This document shows, piece after piece, positions 23,475 to 34,420 of a stretch of 64,000 nt of DNA. Under the pieces are notes generated by a model that was not told the origin of the DNA, ran no database searches, and saw nothing but the letters and a program-made list of their open reading frames with translations. Positions within the stretch are counted from its first letter, which is position 1; every line of letters starts with the position of its first letter. The DNA comes from Vibrio mexicanus. GTDB taxonomy: Bacteria; Pseudomonadota; Gammaproteobacteria; Enterobacterales; Vibrionaceae. The DNA lies in assembly GCF_001012815.1 (NCBI RefSeq), contig NZ_JYJP01000055.1, positions 1-64,000 on the forward strand. Direction: 5' to 3'. The translations under genes and the position numbers were made by a program.

Positions 23475-24443
23475 TTACTGCTGGTTCTCTTTCTCAGTAA
23501 AAATGCCTGCAAACAGTGCTGTACTTAGGTAACGCTCACCTGAGCTAGGTAGTACAGTAACAATGGTTTTTCCTGCAAATTCAGGTAGTTCCGCTAGTCG
23601 ATTCGCCGCTACAACTGCTGCGCCTGATGAAATACCTGCTAGAATACCTTCTTCTTCCATTAGACGACGAGCCATAGCGATTGCTTCTTCAGAAGTTACT
23701 GCTTCTACGCGGTCGATAAGCTCTAAATCTAGGTTGCCTGGGATGAAACCTGCGCCGATACCTTGAATTTTGTGTGGAGCTGGTTGGATTTCGTCACCTG
23801 CTAGTGCCTGGGCGATAACTGGAGATTCTGCAGGCTCTACAGCAACAGAAACGATGCTCTTACCTTTCTCGCCTTTAATAAAGCGGCTAGTACCTGTTAG
23901 CGTACCACCAGTACCAACACCCGCTACGAATACATCAACTTCACCGTCTGTTGCTTCCCAGATTTCAGGACCTGTAGTCTTCTCGTGAATCTGTGGGTTA
24001 GCTGGGTTGTTGAACTGTTGTAGCAGTAGGTATTTGTCTGGGTTGCTTGCAACGATTTCTTCTGCTTTAGCGATTGCACCTTTCATGCCTTTCGCCGCTT
24101 CTGTTAGCTCGAGGTTCGCACCGAGTGCTTTAAGAAGCTTACGACGCTCAAGGCTCATTGATTCAGGCATTGTTAGCGTTAGTTTGTAACCACGAGCTGC
24201 TGCTACGAAAGCCAGAGCTACACCAGTGTTACCACTAGTTGGTTCTACTAGCTCAACACCAGATTTTAGCGTACCTGCTTTTTCTGCTTCCCAAATCATG
24301 TTCGCACCGATGCGACACTTAACGCTGAAACTTGGGTTACGCGCTTCAACTTTAGCCAGTACTTTACCGTTACTTACTTTGTTTAGACGTACTAGTGGTG
24401 TGTTACCGATAGTTTGGGAGTTATCTTCGTAGATTTTGCTCAT
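23475..24443 (-). CDS. cysK: Cysteine synthase A (O-acetylserine sulfhydrylase)
   Basis: PLP enzyme making cysteine from O-acetylserine and sulfide. The PLP lysine is Lys42 ([13 protein letters not shown]). The substrate loop TSGNTG and the phosphate-binding GTGGTLTG loop are both present, with 322 residues in all. It lies downstream of cysZ on the same strand, but a hairpin after cysZ and a 213-base gap suggest separate transcripts. CysZ supplies the sulfate that this pathway assimilates. Confidence 0.97.
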   Translation of the reverse strand: MSKIYEDNSQTIGNTPLVRLNKVSNGKVLAKVEARNPSFSVKCRIGANMIWEAEKAGTLKSGVELVEPTSGNTGVALAFVAAARGYKLTLTMPESMSLERRKLLKALGANLELTEAAKGMKGAIAKAEEIVASNPDKYLLLQQFNNPANPQIHEKTTGPEIWEATDGEVDVFVAGVGTGGTLTGTSRFIKGEKGKSIVSVAVEPAESPVIAQALAGDEIQPAPHKIQGIGAGFIPGNLDLELIDRVEAVTSEEAIAMARRLMEEEGILAGISSGAAVVAANRLAELPEFAGKTIVTVLPSSGERYLSTALFAGIFTEKENQQ

Positions 24444-24600
24444 GATAATGATCCTTCATTGAAAGTGGCCGACTTCACTTGCGACGATTTAGCTAATCAA
24501 GTCTGGCAAAAGTATGGGTGTTTAGTATGAATAAGAGATTAAGCTACGAAATGAAAGTGTAGAAGGATTAAAAAGTTATAACATATAGATTGGAAGATAA

Positions 24601-24632
24601 ATGCCCTTGAAAAGTGTGATCTTCAAGGGCAT
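24601..24632 (-). terminator. Hairpin downstream of cysZ
   Basis: Perfect eleven-pair stem ATGCCCTTGAA/TTCAAGGGCAT with a ten-base loop, 25 bases after the cysZ stop. The T tail on the minus strand is short, so it is a probable but weak terminator. Confidence 0.65.
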
Positions 24633-24656
24633 GACAAAGGATAAGCTAAGCGGTTG

Positions 24657-25394
24657 CTAGTGTTTAAATTTCTCAACCCATAAAGCTGTCGCGCCACAAA
24701 CTGCTATCGGCATCACGAACAGATTCAAGATAGGAATGGTGGTGAACAAGGCAACCATTGCGCCAAACCCGTATGCTTTACCTTGTTCTTGTTTGAGCTG
24801 CATGCGCATTTGATTGAACTCGATTTTGTGGTTATCAAACGGATAGTCACAGTATTGAATAGCGAGAATCCACGCAGTGAAGATAAACCAGAGGATGGGG
24901 CCTATGGTCTGTCCAAGGGCCGGAATGAGCAGCAGCAAGAAAAGGCCGATCGCTTTTGGTAATACATAAAGAAGCTTTCGCCATTCGCGGGCCAAGATTC
25001 TAGGTGTATCTTTAATAAGAGAGACTAACCCATCATCATTGATTTTCTGCCCCGTGAGTTTTTGCTCGACCTTCTCAGCTAACAGTCCATTGAATGGAGC
25101 GGCAATAAAATTCGCTAAAGTGCTAAAGAAATAGGAAAAGGTGGCCAGTATGGTAATCGTTAACAATGGCCAGAGTATGTAGCTCAACCAAGAGAGAAAA
25201 TCAGGCACCTGACCCAGCATTTGATTAATCCACGCATCTAAGTTTGCAAATAGGTAAAACAGAGCGCCGCCAACGAGTAAGATATTAGCTAATAGAGGGA
25301 GCAGGACAAACTGGCGAATGCCAGGTTGCTTGGCAATAGAAAAACCATAAAAGAAGTAACTGATGCCATTTCGATTGTTTCGTCTTGTTTCCAT
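24657..25394 (-). CDS. cysZ: Sulfate transporter CysZ
   Basis: Inner-membrane sulfate channel feeding cysteine biosynthesis. It has the EI24/CysZ pattern: conserved QPGIRQFVLLPLLANILL near the start, four to six hydrophobic segments, then AIQYCDYPFDNHK and LNLFVMPIAVCGATALWV. I take ATG 25394 (METRRNNRNG) as the start. An in-frame TTG at 25427 would add eleven residues and has no better ribosome-binding site. The protein has 245 residues with the preferred start. Confidence 0.93.
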   Translation of the reverse strand: METRRNNRNGISYFFYGFSIAKQPGIRQFVLLPLLANILLVGGALFYLFANLDAWINQMLGQVPDFLSWLSYILWPLLTITILATFSYFFSTLANFIAAPFNGLLAEKVEQKLTGQKINDDGLVSLIKDTPRILAREWRKLLYVLPKAIGLFLLLLIPALGQTIGPILWFIFTAWILAIQYCDYPFDNHKIEFNQMRMQLKQEQGKAYGFGAMVALFTTIPILNLFVMPIAVCGATALWVEKFKH

Positions 25395-25636
25395 ACTGGT
25401 TGTTTCTTTCTTAAAAATTGTTACCAACCATTTTAACGAATCAATTGAAGAAAAAAAGCGTGGTCAAAATCACACCATATGAGGAACTTCTCACATTAAG
25501 TTGTTCTAATGTTAGGGTGAACTTTGGTAGAGTAAGGAATATGCCACTTTACCAGTACGGTAAAAAGTTCGATTGTTTATTGGTCTATATGACCTAAGCG
25601 TCAGAGCTTAGTTTTTAGAGTAATTGAGAGTAAATA

Positions 25637-26608
25637 ATGCAGGAATTGCGATTCGTACTCATTATTGTCGGCGCACTAGCGATTGGTGCGTTACTGTTCC
25701 ACGGTCTTTGGACAAGCAAAAAAGAAGGGAAGTCTAAGTTTGGTGATAAACCACTAGGCCGAATTGACGTAGATAAAGATGAGGATGAAGACGCACCTCA
25801 GAGAGCTTTTGCTCCTGAAGACGATTTTGAGATCATTAAGAAAGAGCGCAAAGAGCCTGCATTTGATGATGCTTCAATACAGTCTGACCCATTAATTGGC
25901 GATCCATTAATCGCGGATCCATTAACTGCCGACCCATTAACTGATGGCTACGCCTCTGAAACCGTTGAAAGTGTTGAAACAAGTCAAGCGATTGAGCCAA
26001 ACGAAGAGGTGCTTGAGCCTGTATTTGTGTCTGAGCCGATCATCGAAGAAGACGGAAAGCTTGAAGACGAGCTTGTTAAGCCTGAAGAAGTCGAAAGCAC
26101 TGTTAATGGAGTTGACACAACAGAGCCTGTGTTATCTGCAAGCTCTTCTGTTACTGAAAACAATCAAGAGCAAGAAGCTGAGCCAGAGATGGAAGTGATT
26201 GTTCTGAATGTACACTGTGCCGGTGACGAACCATTCGTTGGCACTAAGCTGTTCGATAGTATGCAACAGAACGGATTGCTCTACGGCGAGATGGATATAT
26301 TCCACCGCCATGCTGATCTTTCAGGAACAGGTAAAGTTCTGTTTAGCGTCGCTAATATGATGCAGCCAGGAACTTTAGAGCATTCAGACCCAGCAGAATT
26401 TACCACGAAAGGTATTTCATTCTTCATGACGTTGCCATGTTTTGGCGAAGCCGATCAAAACTTTAAGTTGATGTTAAAAACGGCGCAGCAAATTGCAGAC
26501 GACCTCGGTGGCAATGTACTCGACGATGCGAGAAATCTAATGACGCCAGATCGTTTAGCTGCGTATCGTAAACAAATTCAAGAGTTCAACTTAGCAGCGA
26601 CTTCATAA
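25637..26608 (+). CDS. zipA: Cell division protein ZipA
   Basis: Membrane anchor for FtsZ at the division ring. One N-terminal membrane helix (about residues 4-24, [20 protein letters not shown]) is followed by a long acidic, Pro- and Glu-rich linker (about 30-185). The C-terminal FtsZ-binding domain (about 190-320) begins [16 protein letters not shown]. The linker contains four tandem DPLxx units encoded by 15-base repeats. It is followed by a terminator and ligA, the usual zipA-ligA order. Confidence 0.96.
   Translation: MQELRFVLIIVGALAIGALLFHGLWTSKKEGKSKFGDKPLGRIDVDKDEDEDAPQRAFAPEDDFEIIKKERKEPAFDDASIQSDPLIGDPLIADPLTADPLTDGYASETVESVETSQAIEPNEEVLEPVFVSEPIIEEDGKLEDELVKPEEVESTVNGVDTTEPVLSASSSVTENNQEQEAEPEMEVIVLNVHCAGDEPFVGTKLFDSMQQNGLLYGEMDIFHRHADLSGTGKVLFSVANMMQPGTLEHSDPAEFTTKGISFFMTLPCFGEADQNFKLMLKTAQQIADDLGGNVLDDARNLMTPDRLAAYRKQIQEFNLAATS
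25886..25945 (+). repeat. Four 15-base in-frame tandem repeats in zipA
   Basis: Units at 25886, 25901, 25916 and 25931 each read GAYCCATTAAYNNNN-like and encode Asp-Pro-Leu plus two variable residues. They lie in the disordered linker, where changes in copy number would stay in frame. Confidence 0.85.
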
Positions 26609-26632
26609 ACTGTGTTGGATTCACTATTCTAT

Positions 26633-26663
26633 TAATAGGCTCCTCCCAGGGGCCTATTTTTTT
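26633..26663 (+). terminator. Rho-independent terminator of zipA
   Basis: Stem AATAGGC/GCCTATT with extra GC pairs toward the loop, followed by seven T, 25 bases after the zipA stop and just before ligA. Confidence 0.85.
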
Positions 26664-26677
26664 ACCTCATTAGTTAA

Positions 26678-28695
<2,018 letters not shown>

Positions 28696-28719
28696 TACTC
28701 AATAACATAAAAACACCAT

Positions 28720-28755
28720 AAAAAAGCCTCAATTTATTTAAATTGAGGCTTTTTT
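28720..28755 (+). terminator. Rho-independent terminator of ligA
   Basis: Sixteen-pair stem AAAAAAGCCTCAATTT with its complement, four-base loop, six T at the end, 25 bases after the ligA stop. Confidence 0.92.
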
Positions 28756-29207
28756 CTTGCCTTCAATTAAGTGTCGTAATACGGGGCAGATCATTATGAT
28801 ACTTGGTACTGTGATCTTGCTCAACTAATTGAGTATTAATTTTTCTGGTGTAGCTCTATGCGGAACAGATCAAAGTTTATAACACTCATATCGCTCTATG
28901 TTGTTGTTTTGTAATGAGTATTGTTTGGTTTAATAAAGTTCATTTTAATAGCGAGATCTTGATCACTATCTGGATAAAAGTTTGGTCTTGCTCATATTTT
29001 TTTAGAAAGAAATTAAGTCTTCATTGATATTTTTTTTGTCGAAGTTAGTCTGAGTGCATGGATACACACTGTGTATGCAGGAAATAGAAAATCAAAAGTT
29101 AAAGGTTAATTTAGATTTTCACATAGGAAATGATTTCTCCCTTCGGCGGCCAACTTAAGGTGAGAAGTATAAAAAGACAGCTATATCCATTTTTAGGAGT
29201 TTTTTCC
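28756..29207. other. Long AT-rich porin upstream region
   Basis: About 450 bases with no supported reading frame, between the ligA terminator and the porin start. It contains T-tracts at about 28997-29003 and 29029-29037, a CRP-like half-perfect site at 28810, and AT-rich direct repeats of TNAAA type that could suit ToxR. An AGGAG ribosome-binding site lies at 29195-29199. It probably holds the porin promoter and a long leader. Confidence 0.55.
28810..28825. promoter_or_regulatory. Possible CRP site upstream of the porin
   Basis: TGTGA-TCTTGC-TCAAC matches the left half of the CRP consensus fully and three of five bases on the right. It is nearly 400 bases from the porin start codon, so a role is uncertain. 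Confidence 0.3.
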
Positions 29208-30334
29208 ATGGACAAAATGTTTAAACGCACTCTTCTAGGTGCAGCAGTGGCTTCAGTAGCATTCTCTGGTGCAGCACTAGCAAAACCAGCAACAGACACA
29301 GTAGATCTTTACGGTCAAGTTGCTCTGTCTGTATGGCAGTTCGGTGAAGACAAAATTGGTGGTGGCGACGCTCCAATCAAATTTGAAAACGAGTCTCGCT
29401 TCGGTCTACGTGGCACTAAAGAACTTGCACGTGCTCCAAAGCTAATCTGGCAATTAGAAGGTGGTAACGTAGGCGATGCAGGTGCTAACAGCGGCCTTGG
29501 TGTTCGTGATACTTACGTTGGTTTTGAATTCGAAGATGGTGGCAAGTTCCGCGCAGGTCGTATGCTAACTCCTCTTTACCAAATTGTTGACTGGCCGTAC
29601 TCAGGTCAGCGTGCTGGTGCTGTTTTCGATTGGGGCGGTGACGTAATCGGTGGTGCTCGTTATGACCGTCAATCTAACATGATTCGTTACGATTCTGCTA
29701 ACCTAGGTGGTTTCTCATACAACCTAGCTGCTGGTCGCGGTAATGAGTCTGATAAAGATTCAAACTTTGTGGGTGCCGGTCTTCACTTTACTACAGGTGG
29801 TTTAACTTTCCACGGTGGCGTAGAAGCTGGTGACAACCGCACTGTTAGTAACTTGAACACTGCTTATAACCAGTGGTTAAACCAGAATCCAGGTGATGCT
29901 CCTGCTCTAGGCGATGATGATACAATTTCAGCACGCTCAGATACATTTGCTGCTATCGTAGGTTTTGAGTACTACATTAATAACTTTGGTATTTACGGTG
30001 CTTACAAACGTGAAGAAGCAAAGTATGAGAACGTTGTTTTAGATGATGTGGCACGCCCTCAGCTAGATGGTACTAAGATTGAGCAAGATAGTTACTCGTT
30101 TGGTTTAGTATACAGCGGCGTAGAGAACTGGCAGTTCAAACTTAACTACGCAGCTAACTCAGATGCTGATCTAAATAGTGCAACAGTTGATGGCACAAAC
30201 GACTACATTCTATCTGGTCAAGCTCTATACTTCCTTGATGACTCAGCAATCACTTATGTTCGTCCTTACACTATCTCTAAAGATGATTCTTCTTCAGAGT
30301 TCGGTTGGGTTGGGGTATCGAGTACTACTTCTAA
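29208..30334 (+). CDS. Major outer-membrane porin (last strand displaced by a frameshift near 30301)
   Basis: Sixteen-stranded general porin of the OmpU/OmpT-like Vibrio group. A signal peptide (about residues 1-25, cleaved after AALA) leads into VDLYGQVALSVW, a typical first strand. An L3-type constriction loop and many alternating aromatic strands follow. The start is ATG 29208 behind AGGAG. The literal frame ends at 30344 with SSTTSNLT, which lacks the terminal Phe needed for BAM insertion. Adding one T at TTCGG near 30301 gives FRLGWGIEYYF and a stop at 30334 (375 residues). ToxR, encoded at 40.7-41.5 kb, is a likely regulator. Confidence 0.92.
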
Positions 30335-30358
30335 TCTAACTTAGATTAATTTCAATTC

Positions 30359-30384
30359 AAAGCCAGCAAGTATGCTGGCTTTTT
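30359..30384 (+). terminator. Rho-independent terminator of the porin gene
   Basis: Stem AAAGCCAGCA/TGCTGGCTTT with an AGTA loop and T tail, 25 bases after the repaired porin stop. Confidence 0.88.
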
Positions 30385-30566
30385 CATTTTCTGATTTATA
30401 GGATTAAATTGATGTGCTTATTGTTAGCTTGAACTATCAAAGGTAAAGGCTTTAAGAGTGATTGAGTATGGTTGGCTATAAAGTATGATTTATGTTTTAT
30501 AGAAAAAGATTGTATTGTGAACATGCATGAGTTGACATTAGATTTCTTGAATCTACTATCATAGGT

Positions 30567-30596
30567 AATAAAAGCCAGCGTATAGCTGGCTTTTAT
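30567..30596 (-). terminator. Rho-independent terminator of the DUF2057 gene
   Basis: Stem AATAAAAGCCAGC with its complement around a GTAT/AG loop region, T-rich on both strands, just past the minus-strand stop at 30615. Confidence 0.82.
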
Positions 30597-30614
30597 TAGG
30601 TATGGTAAAAACGG

Positions 30615-31259
30615 TTATTCGAAGTTACTGATTGCCCAAGTCAAGAATTTCTTCTTTTCTTCAGATGTTGCATTGTTGTATGCATTTTTAAGTACTTGAT
30701 AGGTATCACTATCATTGTCGATACTTGCAGTAGGTGTGGTTGTAGATGCAGGTGAGGGGCTACTTTGAAAGTTTCTTAAACTTGCGATCTCTGTACTTTG
30801 ATTATACTTGTTCACTTCATGAACCATATCTGGCATGAGTTTGAAACCAATAACTAAATTATCTTTTACCAAGCTTTTTGGCTCACCATTATCACTTGCA
30901 AGTGTAAATGTTGGGTTTGTGTCGAATGCCATACCTTGATCAAGTGTTTCAATATTGGGGAGAGTTAAGCGAAGTGATAAGTCTGATTCATTGAAGGTAG
31001 CAACGAGCGGAGTCGATTTAAACTTTGTTTTATCCTGACCCGATTCTCTAACGATCTTAGCAACTCTAAAAACAATTTGATTTAATCCGTTATCGAGAGT
31101 TAGGTTATCTTTGTAATCAAAGCCTAAACTTGAGTAGCCTGCATCTTCACCGTTCACTGTTAGTAGTTGAACTCCTCTTGGAATATCGATTTCAACAGAT
31201 GCAAAAGAAAGGCTAGGTGCCAAAAGAAGAGCACTAGTAGCTGCTTTAGTAAATTTCAT
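30615..31259 (-). CDS. DUF2057 family secreted protein
   Basis: A 214-residue protein with a clear signal peptide (residues 1-20, ending SFASVE) and the DUF2057/YccT-type pattern. That pattern is an N-terminal segment PRGVQLLTVNGEDAG, then VNQIVFRV-like beta strands (GLNQIVFRVAKIV). The C-terminal half has a Ser/Thr-rich stretch (about 165-180) and a helix ending LTWAISNFE. The start is ATG 31259, with GGAG eight bases upstream. Function is unknown; YccT has been linked to curli control in E. coli, but that cannot be inferred here. Confidence 0.87.
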   Translation of the reverse strand: MKFTKAATSALLLAPSLSFASVEIDIPRGVQLLTVNGEDAGYSSLGFDYKDNLTLDNGLNQIVFRVAKIVRESGQDKTKFKSTPLVATFNESDLSLRLTLPNIETLDQGMAFDTNPTFTLASDNGEPKSLVKDNLVIGFKLMPDMVHEVNKYNQSTEIASLRNFQSSPSPASTTTPTASIDNDSDTYQVLKNAYNNATSEEKKKFLTWAISNFE

Positions 31260-31393
31260 AAAAACTCCATTATGATCGTTGAGATTATCCATCTCTGTTT
31301 AAACTAATGTTAAGTATTTTTTTTGTGAAAAAAAATAAGAATTGCAGCAGGATGAGATCTGAGGTGGGGAATTAGTGATTTTTATACTGAAAA

Positions 31394-31417
31394 AGGCTCT
31401 GGTATAAGCCAAAGCCT
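31394..31417 (-). terminator. Terminator of the small secreted protein gene
   Basis: Imperfect nine-pair stem AGGCTnTGG/CCAnAGCCT with a TTTT tail on the minus strand, 29 bases after the stop at 31446. Confidence 0.7.
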
Positions 31418-31445
31418 ATAGTGGACGCAGTCTAAGGTAGAGCAC

Positions 31446-31613
31446 CTAGTATTTGCCGCCTTTCATTGTACAAACATTAGTTGGTAAGAAATCAACGCTT
31501 CCATCACTCATGTGACAGTCAACACGTGGACCTACTTCCGTATGGCCGGTATAGCCAGCAAATACAGGTAGACTTAAAACAGTAGCGAACATTAGAACGA
31601 TTAATTTTTTCAT
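31446..31613 (-). CDS. Small secreted protein of 55 residues
   Basis: Reading the minus strand from ATG 31613 gives MKKLIVLMFATVLSLPVFA, a classic signal peptide with a cleavage site after AlaGly. About 36 mature residues follow, with two cysteines (CHMSDG and VCTMKGG) that could form one disulfide. A GGAG ribosome-binding site lies about eight bases upstream, and its own terminator follows. I do not recognise the family. It stands alone between the DUF2057 gene and nfeD. The signal peptide, ribosome-binding site and terminator together make it a credible gene. Confidence 0.78.
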   Translation of the reverse strand: MKKLIVLMFATVLSLPVFAGYTGHTEVGPRVDCHMSDGSVDFLPTNVCTMKGGKY

Positions 31614-31697
31614 GATTATTCTCCAGTTGGTATCTCGTTGAGATAACCGTTAATACGGTAATCATGAGAAATAGATCGCATTTATGGAGAATAAATT

Positions 31698-32155
31698 TCA
31701 AAAATTAAGGGTTTTTCTTGCTTTCAATGTAATGCCTTTTACATCAATAACTTCTACCTGGCTTCCTTTTGGTGTAGCTTGGTCCAGTTCCGCTTTCCAA
31801 GTAGTATCACCGACTCTTAAACGACATGTGCCAGCCGGTAAATCTTCCGTCACCGTGATTATCTGACCGATCAGCTGCTTTTGTTTTTCATTTAGATCTC
31901 GAAGTCTGTCGTCTTCTGCATCTTTTTTGTGTTGCTTTCGCCACCACAGCCAGGTAGTTGCAAGTGAGAAAATCGCAAAACTAGACCATTGAAGTTGCCA
32001 ACTCATAGGTAGGCTCGATAATAAAGTACCTACCGCGAGGGCAGAAAGACCTATCCATAAAAAGTAGCCTGCGGTTCCAAGCAGTTCAAATGCAATCAAA
32101 GCTAGCCCGAGGCTAGCCAATGCCAATGATTAATTGATTCTAATAACTCAATCAA
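31698..32155 (-). CDS. NfeD-like membrane protein (frame broken near 32108)
   Basis: Partner of the adjacent SPFH protein. Two to three N-terminal membrane helices precede a C-terminal OB-fold domain of the NfeD type (GTCRLRVGDTTWKAELDQA ... VIDVKGITLKAR). The literal frame gives only a late TTG start at 32126. Adding one base near 32108 connects it to IELLESINHWHWLA and a TTG start at 32155 with AGGTAGG in front. That yields 152 residues, matching E. coli YbbK/NfeD in length and N-terminal pattern. It is twelve bases downstream of qmcA. Confidence 0.85.
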
Positions 32156-32166
32156 GGATTACCTAC

Positions 32167-33099
32167 CTATACGTTTTTGCTCTGATCATCGCTACTTTGC
32201 TTAAACATTTCAGCAATACCGGCCACAGAGCCCATTAGACCAGTAGCTTCGAGTGGTAGCATGATAATTTTACCATTTTCGGCTTCACCAATGGATTTTA
32301 GTGCATCGGTATAACCTTGAGCAATGAAGTAATTAACGGCTTGCATGTCACCCTGAGCAATCGCATTCGACACCATCTCTGTCGCTTTCGCTTCTGCTTC
32401 TGCAGCACGCTCACGAGCTTCAGCTTGCAAAATAGCTGCTTGTTTTTCACCTTCCGCTTTTAAGATCTCTGACTGCTTATGACCTTCTGCTTTTAAGATC
32501 TCTGCCTGACGTACCCCTTCCGCTTCTAAGATATCAGCACGTTTGTTACGTTCGGCTTTCATTTGAGCGTTCATTGCAGCAGTGAGGTCTGAAGGCGGTT
32601 GAACGTCTTTAATCTCAATACGCGTTACTTTTACACCCCAAGGGTTAGTCGCTTCATCGACGATGGCCAATAGTTTGGTGTTGATCATGTCACGTTGACT
32701 GAGCATTTCGTCGAGTTCCATTGAGCCGAGAACGGTACGAATGTTGGTGAGGGTAAGGTTGCGAATAGCGTGTTCAAGATCGTTGACCTCGTAGGCTGCT
32801 TTTGCAGCGTCAATAACTTGAACGAAACATACTGCATCAATGACTACGTTTGCGTTGTCTTTAGAAATGACTTCTTGAGCTGGAATGTCTAAGACACGCT
32901 CCATCATATTAATCTTTTGACCGATACGATCGATGAAAGGAATGATTAAATTTAATCCGGGTTTTAATGTATGGGTGTATCGACCGAAGCGTTCTACTGT
33001 CCAGTTGTTACCTTGTGGTACGGTTTTGACAGCAGAAACGATGACTGCTAAGGCGACGAGGGTAAATATTCCAATCGTAATTAAAGAGTCGATAGCCAT
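32167..33099 (-). CDS. qmcA: SPFH/stomatin-like membrane protein QmcA
   Basis: Band-7/SPFH protein of the inner membrane that forms large oligomers and associates with membrane proteases in relatives. One N-terminal membrane segment (about 4-24) is followed by the SPFH domain ([15 protein letters not shown], about 27-185). A coiled coil comes next with repeated ILKAEGxKQ units (about 195-240). It is immediately upstream of the NfeD-like gene, the conserved SPFH-NfeD pair. It has 310 residues, with no defects. Confidence 0.93.
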   Translation of the reverse strand: MAIDSLITIGIFTLVALAVIVSAVKTVPQGNNWTVERFGRYTHTLKPGLNLIIPFIDRIGQKINMMERVLDIPAQEVISKDNANVVIDAVCFVQVIDAAKAAYEVNDLEHAIRNLTLTNIRTVLGSMELDEMLSQRDMINTKLLAIVDEATNPWGVKVTRIEIKDVQPPSDLTAAMNAQMKAERNKRADILEAEGVRQAEILKAEGHKQSEILKAEGEKQAAILQAEARERAAEAEAKATEMVSNAIAQGDMQAVNYFIAQGYTDALKSIGEAENGKIIMLPLEATGLMGSVAGIAEMFKQSSDDQSKNV

Positions 33100-33180
33100 T
33101 AATTTATTCCTTTATAAAATGAATCTAGATTCATAATACACGGAAAAACAATGATATAAATGAGAACTGAGAGATAAAAG

Positions 33181-33217
33181 TAAAAATGAGAGCCAAACTA
33201 CTTTGCTCTCATTTTTA
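33181..33217 (-). terminator. Rho-independent terminator of cnoX
   Basis: Perfect thirteen-pair stem TAAAAATGAGAGC with its complement, eleven-base loop and T-rich end, 18 bases after the cnoX stop. Confidence 0.85.
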
Positions 33218-33234
33218 TGTTTTAGATAAGGGAG

Positions 33235-34089
33235 TTAGTACAGTAGCGAATAGAGCTGCCTGCGGTATTGGCTGGCCAATGCATTGCCTTGACCCAACGC
33301 CGCGAGAATATCCATTAGTGTTTTTTTCATTTCACCATCAAGCGCGTTTAGGTCTGACTTAAGGAAGGACCAAAGCAGTTCGAGCGCTTCCTCATCTCTG
33401 CTTACCTGATGATATTGAAGGGCAAGCTTGCAAGCGATGTCAGCGTTGCTTGGTTCTTGTTTGTGTTGTGCTTCAAGCGCTTGAATTTCAGTGCTATCTG
33501 CTGCCTGTAAGTGCAGTTCTAATTTTGCCATCAGCCCTTTATAGTAGCTATCTTGATACTCTAGAGGGATCGTATTGAGTGTCTGCTCCGCTTGAGCAAA
33601 TTGCTGGGTTTCTAGCAAACAGTCTGAGAGCGCAAGCTTGACATCACCTTTTTGCTTGAACTCGTCGGAAAGTGATTCCAACAGTGAAAGGGCTTGTTGG
33701 TGCATTCCAGCTTCAAGAAGGCTCTTAGCTTTGTTGAAGTTCAGCTCATCTTGACTTGGTAAATGCTTGACTAGCATCTCTTTGATGGACTCAATTGGCT
33801 GAGGACCGCCTAATCCATCTACCGCTTGGCCGTTGATGAACAATGCAATCGTTGGGAGTGTTTGTACGCCAAATTGAGCAGCAATCGCTTGCTCTTGCTC
33901 GCAATTTAGTAAGGCTAGCGTGAAGGCTCCGTCGTATTGTTGAGTCAACGTTTGCAGTTCTGGAATGACTTGACTACTTTCTGGGCTCATCGATGCCCAA
34001 AAGTGAATCAGTACCGGTGTTTGCATTGAACCTTCCAAGACCTGACGGAAGTTTTGTTCATTCAACTCAACAATATAAGGTGATTGCAT
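33235..34089 (-). CDS. cnoX: Thioredoxin-like co-chaperone CnoX/YbbN
   Basis: Chaperedoxin-type protein with an N-terminal thioredoxin fold (about residues 1-110, [19 protein letters not shown]) and C-terminal TPR-like helices (about 115-284). The thioredoxin active site has no cysteine: WASMSPES replaces WCxxC. It is therefore redox-inactive in the classical sense, as in E. coli YbbN, which keeps one Cys there. In relatives it protects proteins during bleach stress and passes them to GroEL and DnaK. A terminator follows it, and ybbO lies upstream. Confidence 0.9.
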   Translation of the reverse strand: MQSPYIVELNEQNFRQVLEGSMQTPVLIHFWASMSPESSQVIPELQTLTQQYDGAFTLALLNCEQEQAIAAQFGVQTLPTIALFINGQAVDGLGGPQPIESIKEMLVKHLPSQDELNFNKAKSLLEAGMHQQALSLLESLSDEFKQKGDVKLALSDCLLETQQFAQAEQTLNTIPLEYQDSYYKGLMAKLELHLQAADSTEIQALEAQHKQEPSNADIACKLALQYHQVSRDEEALELLWSFLKSDLNALDGEMKKTLMDILAALGQGNALASQYRRQLYSLLY

Positions 34090-34183
34090 AGGGAGTGTCC
34101 TTAAATCTTTGCTTTGAAAATTAGGTGAGGGCGAACGAGTGAGTTTTCAAGGTGCTGGGTTGAAATATCCTGTTGGCGAAATA

Positions 34184-34212
34184 AAAAAGCACCGCCTAGT
34201 GGCGGTGCTTTT
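34184..34212 (-). terminator. Rho-independent terminator downstream of ybbO
   Basis: Thirteen-pair stem AAAAAGCACCGCC/GGCGGTGCTTTT-type with a TAGT loop, T-rich on the minus strand. It is about 210 bases after ybbO and directly after the tiny frame at 34235. Confidence 0.85.
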
Positions 34213-34234
34213 CTTTTGTGGCAAGCAAAGGTGT

Positions 34235-34300
34235 TCAAAACCAGATAAATAGAGCCAGTGTTACACCAACGCCTATCCAATTAAGTTGATTTAGTGTCAT
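34235..34300 (-). CDS. Possible 21-residue membrane peptide
   Basis: The minus strand from ATG 34300 encodes a 21-residue peptide starting MTLNQLNWIGVG and ending LALFIWF, which would form a single membrane helix. A strong terminator lies 23 bases downstream. No good ribosome-binding site is visible. It occupies an otherwise empty 200-base gap. Tentative only. Confidence 0.3.
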   Translation of the reverse strand: MTLNQLNWIGVGVTLALFIWF

Positions 34301-34420
34301 TGGTATCTGCGAACGGTAATATTTTTATCAATACAACTTGTGGTTTCTATATTTACTAGTACAGAAATCAACAAACATAGTATGTCGAACAAATGTTACG
34401 CGATTATGACACGCTAAAAA

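Noticed and set aside
31519..31701. A 60-residue frame on the minus strand
   Set aside because: It is an out-of-frame shadow of the small secreted protein gene, with no ribosome-binding site or signal peptide.
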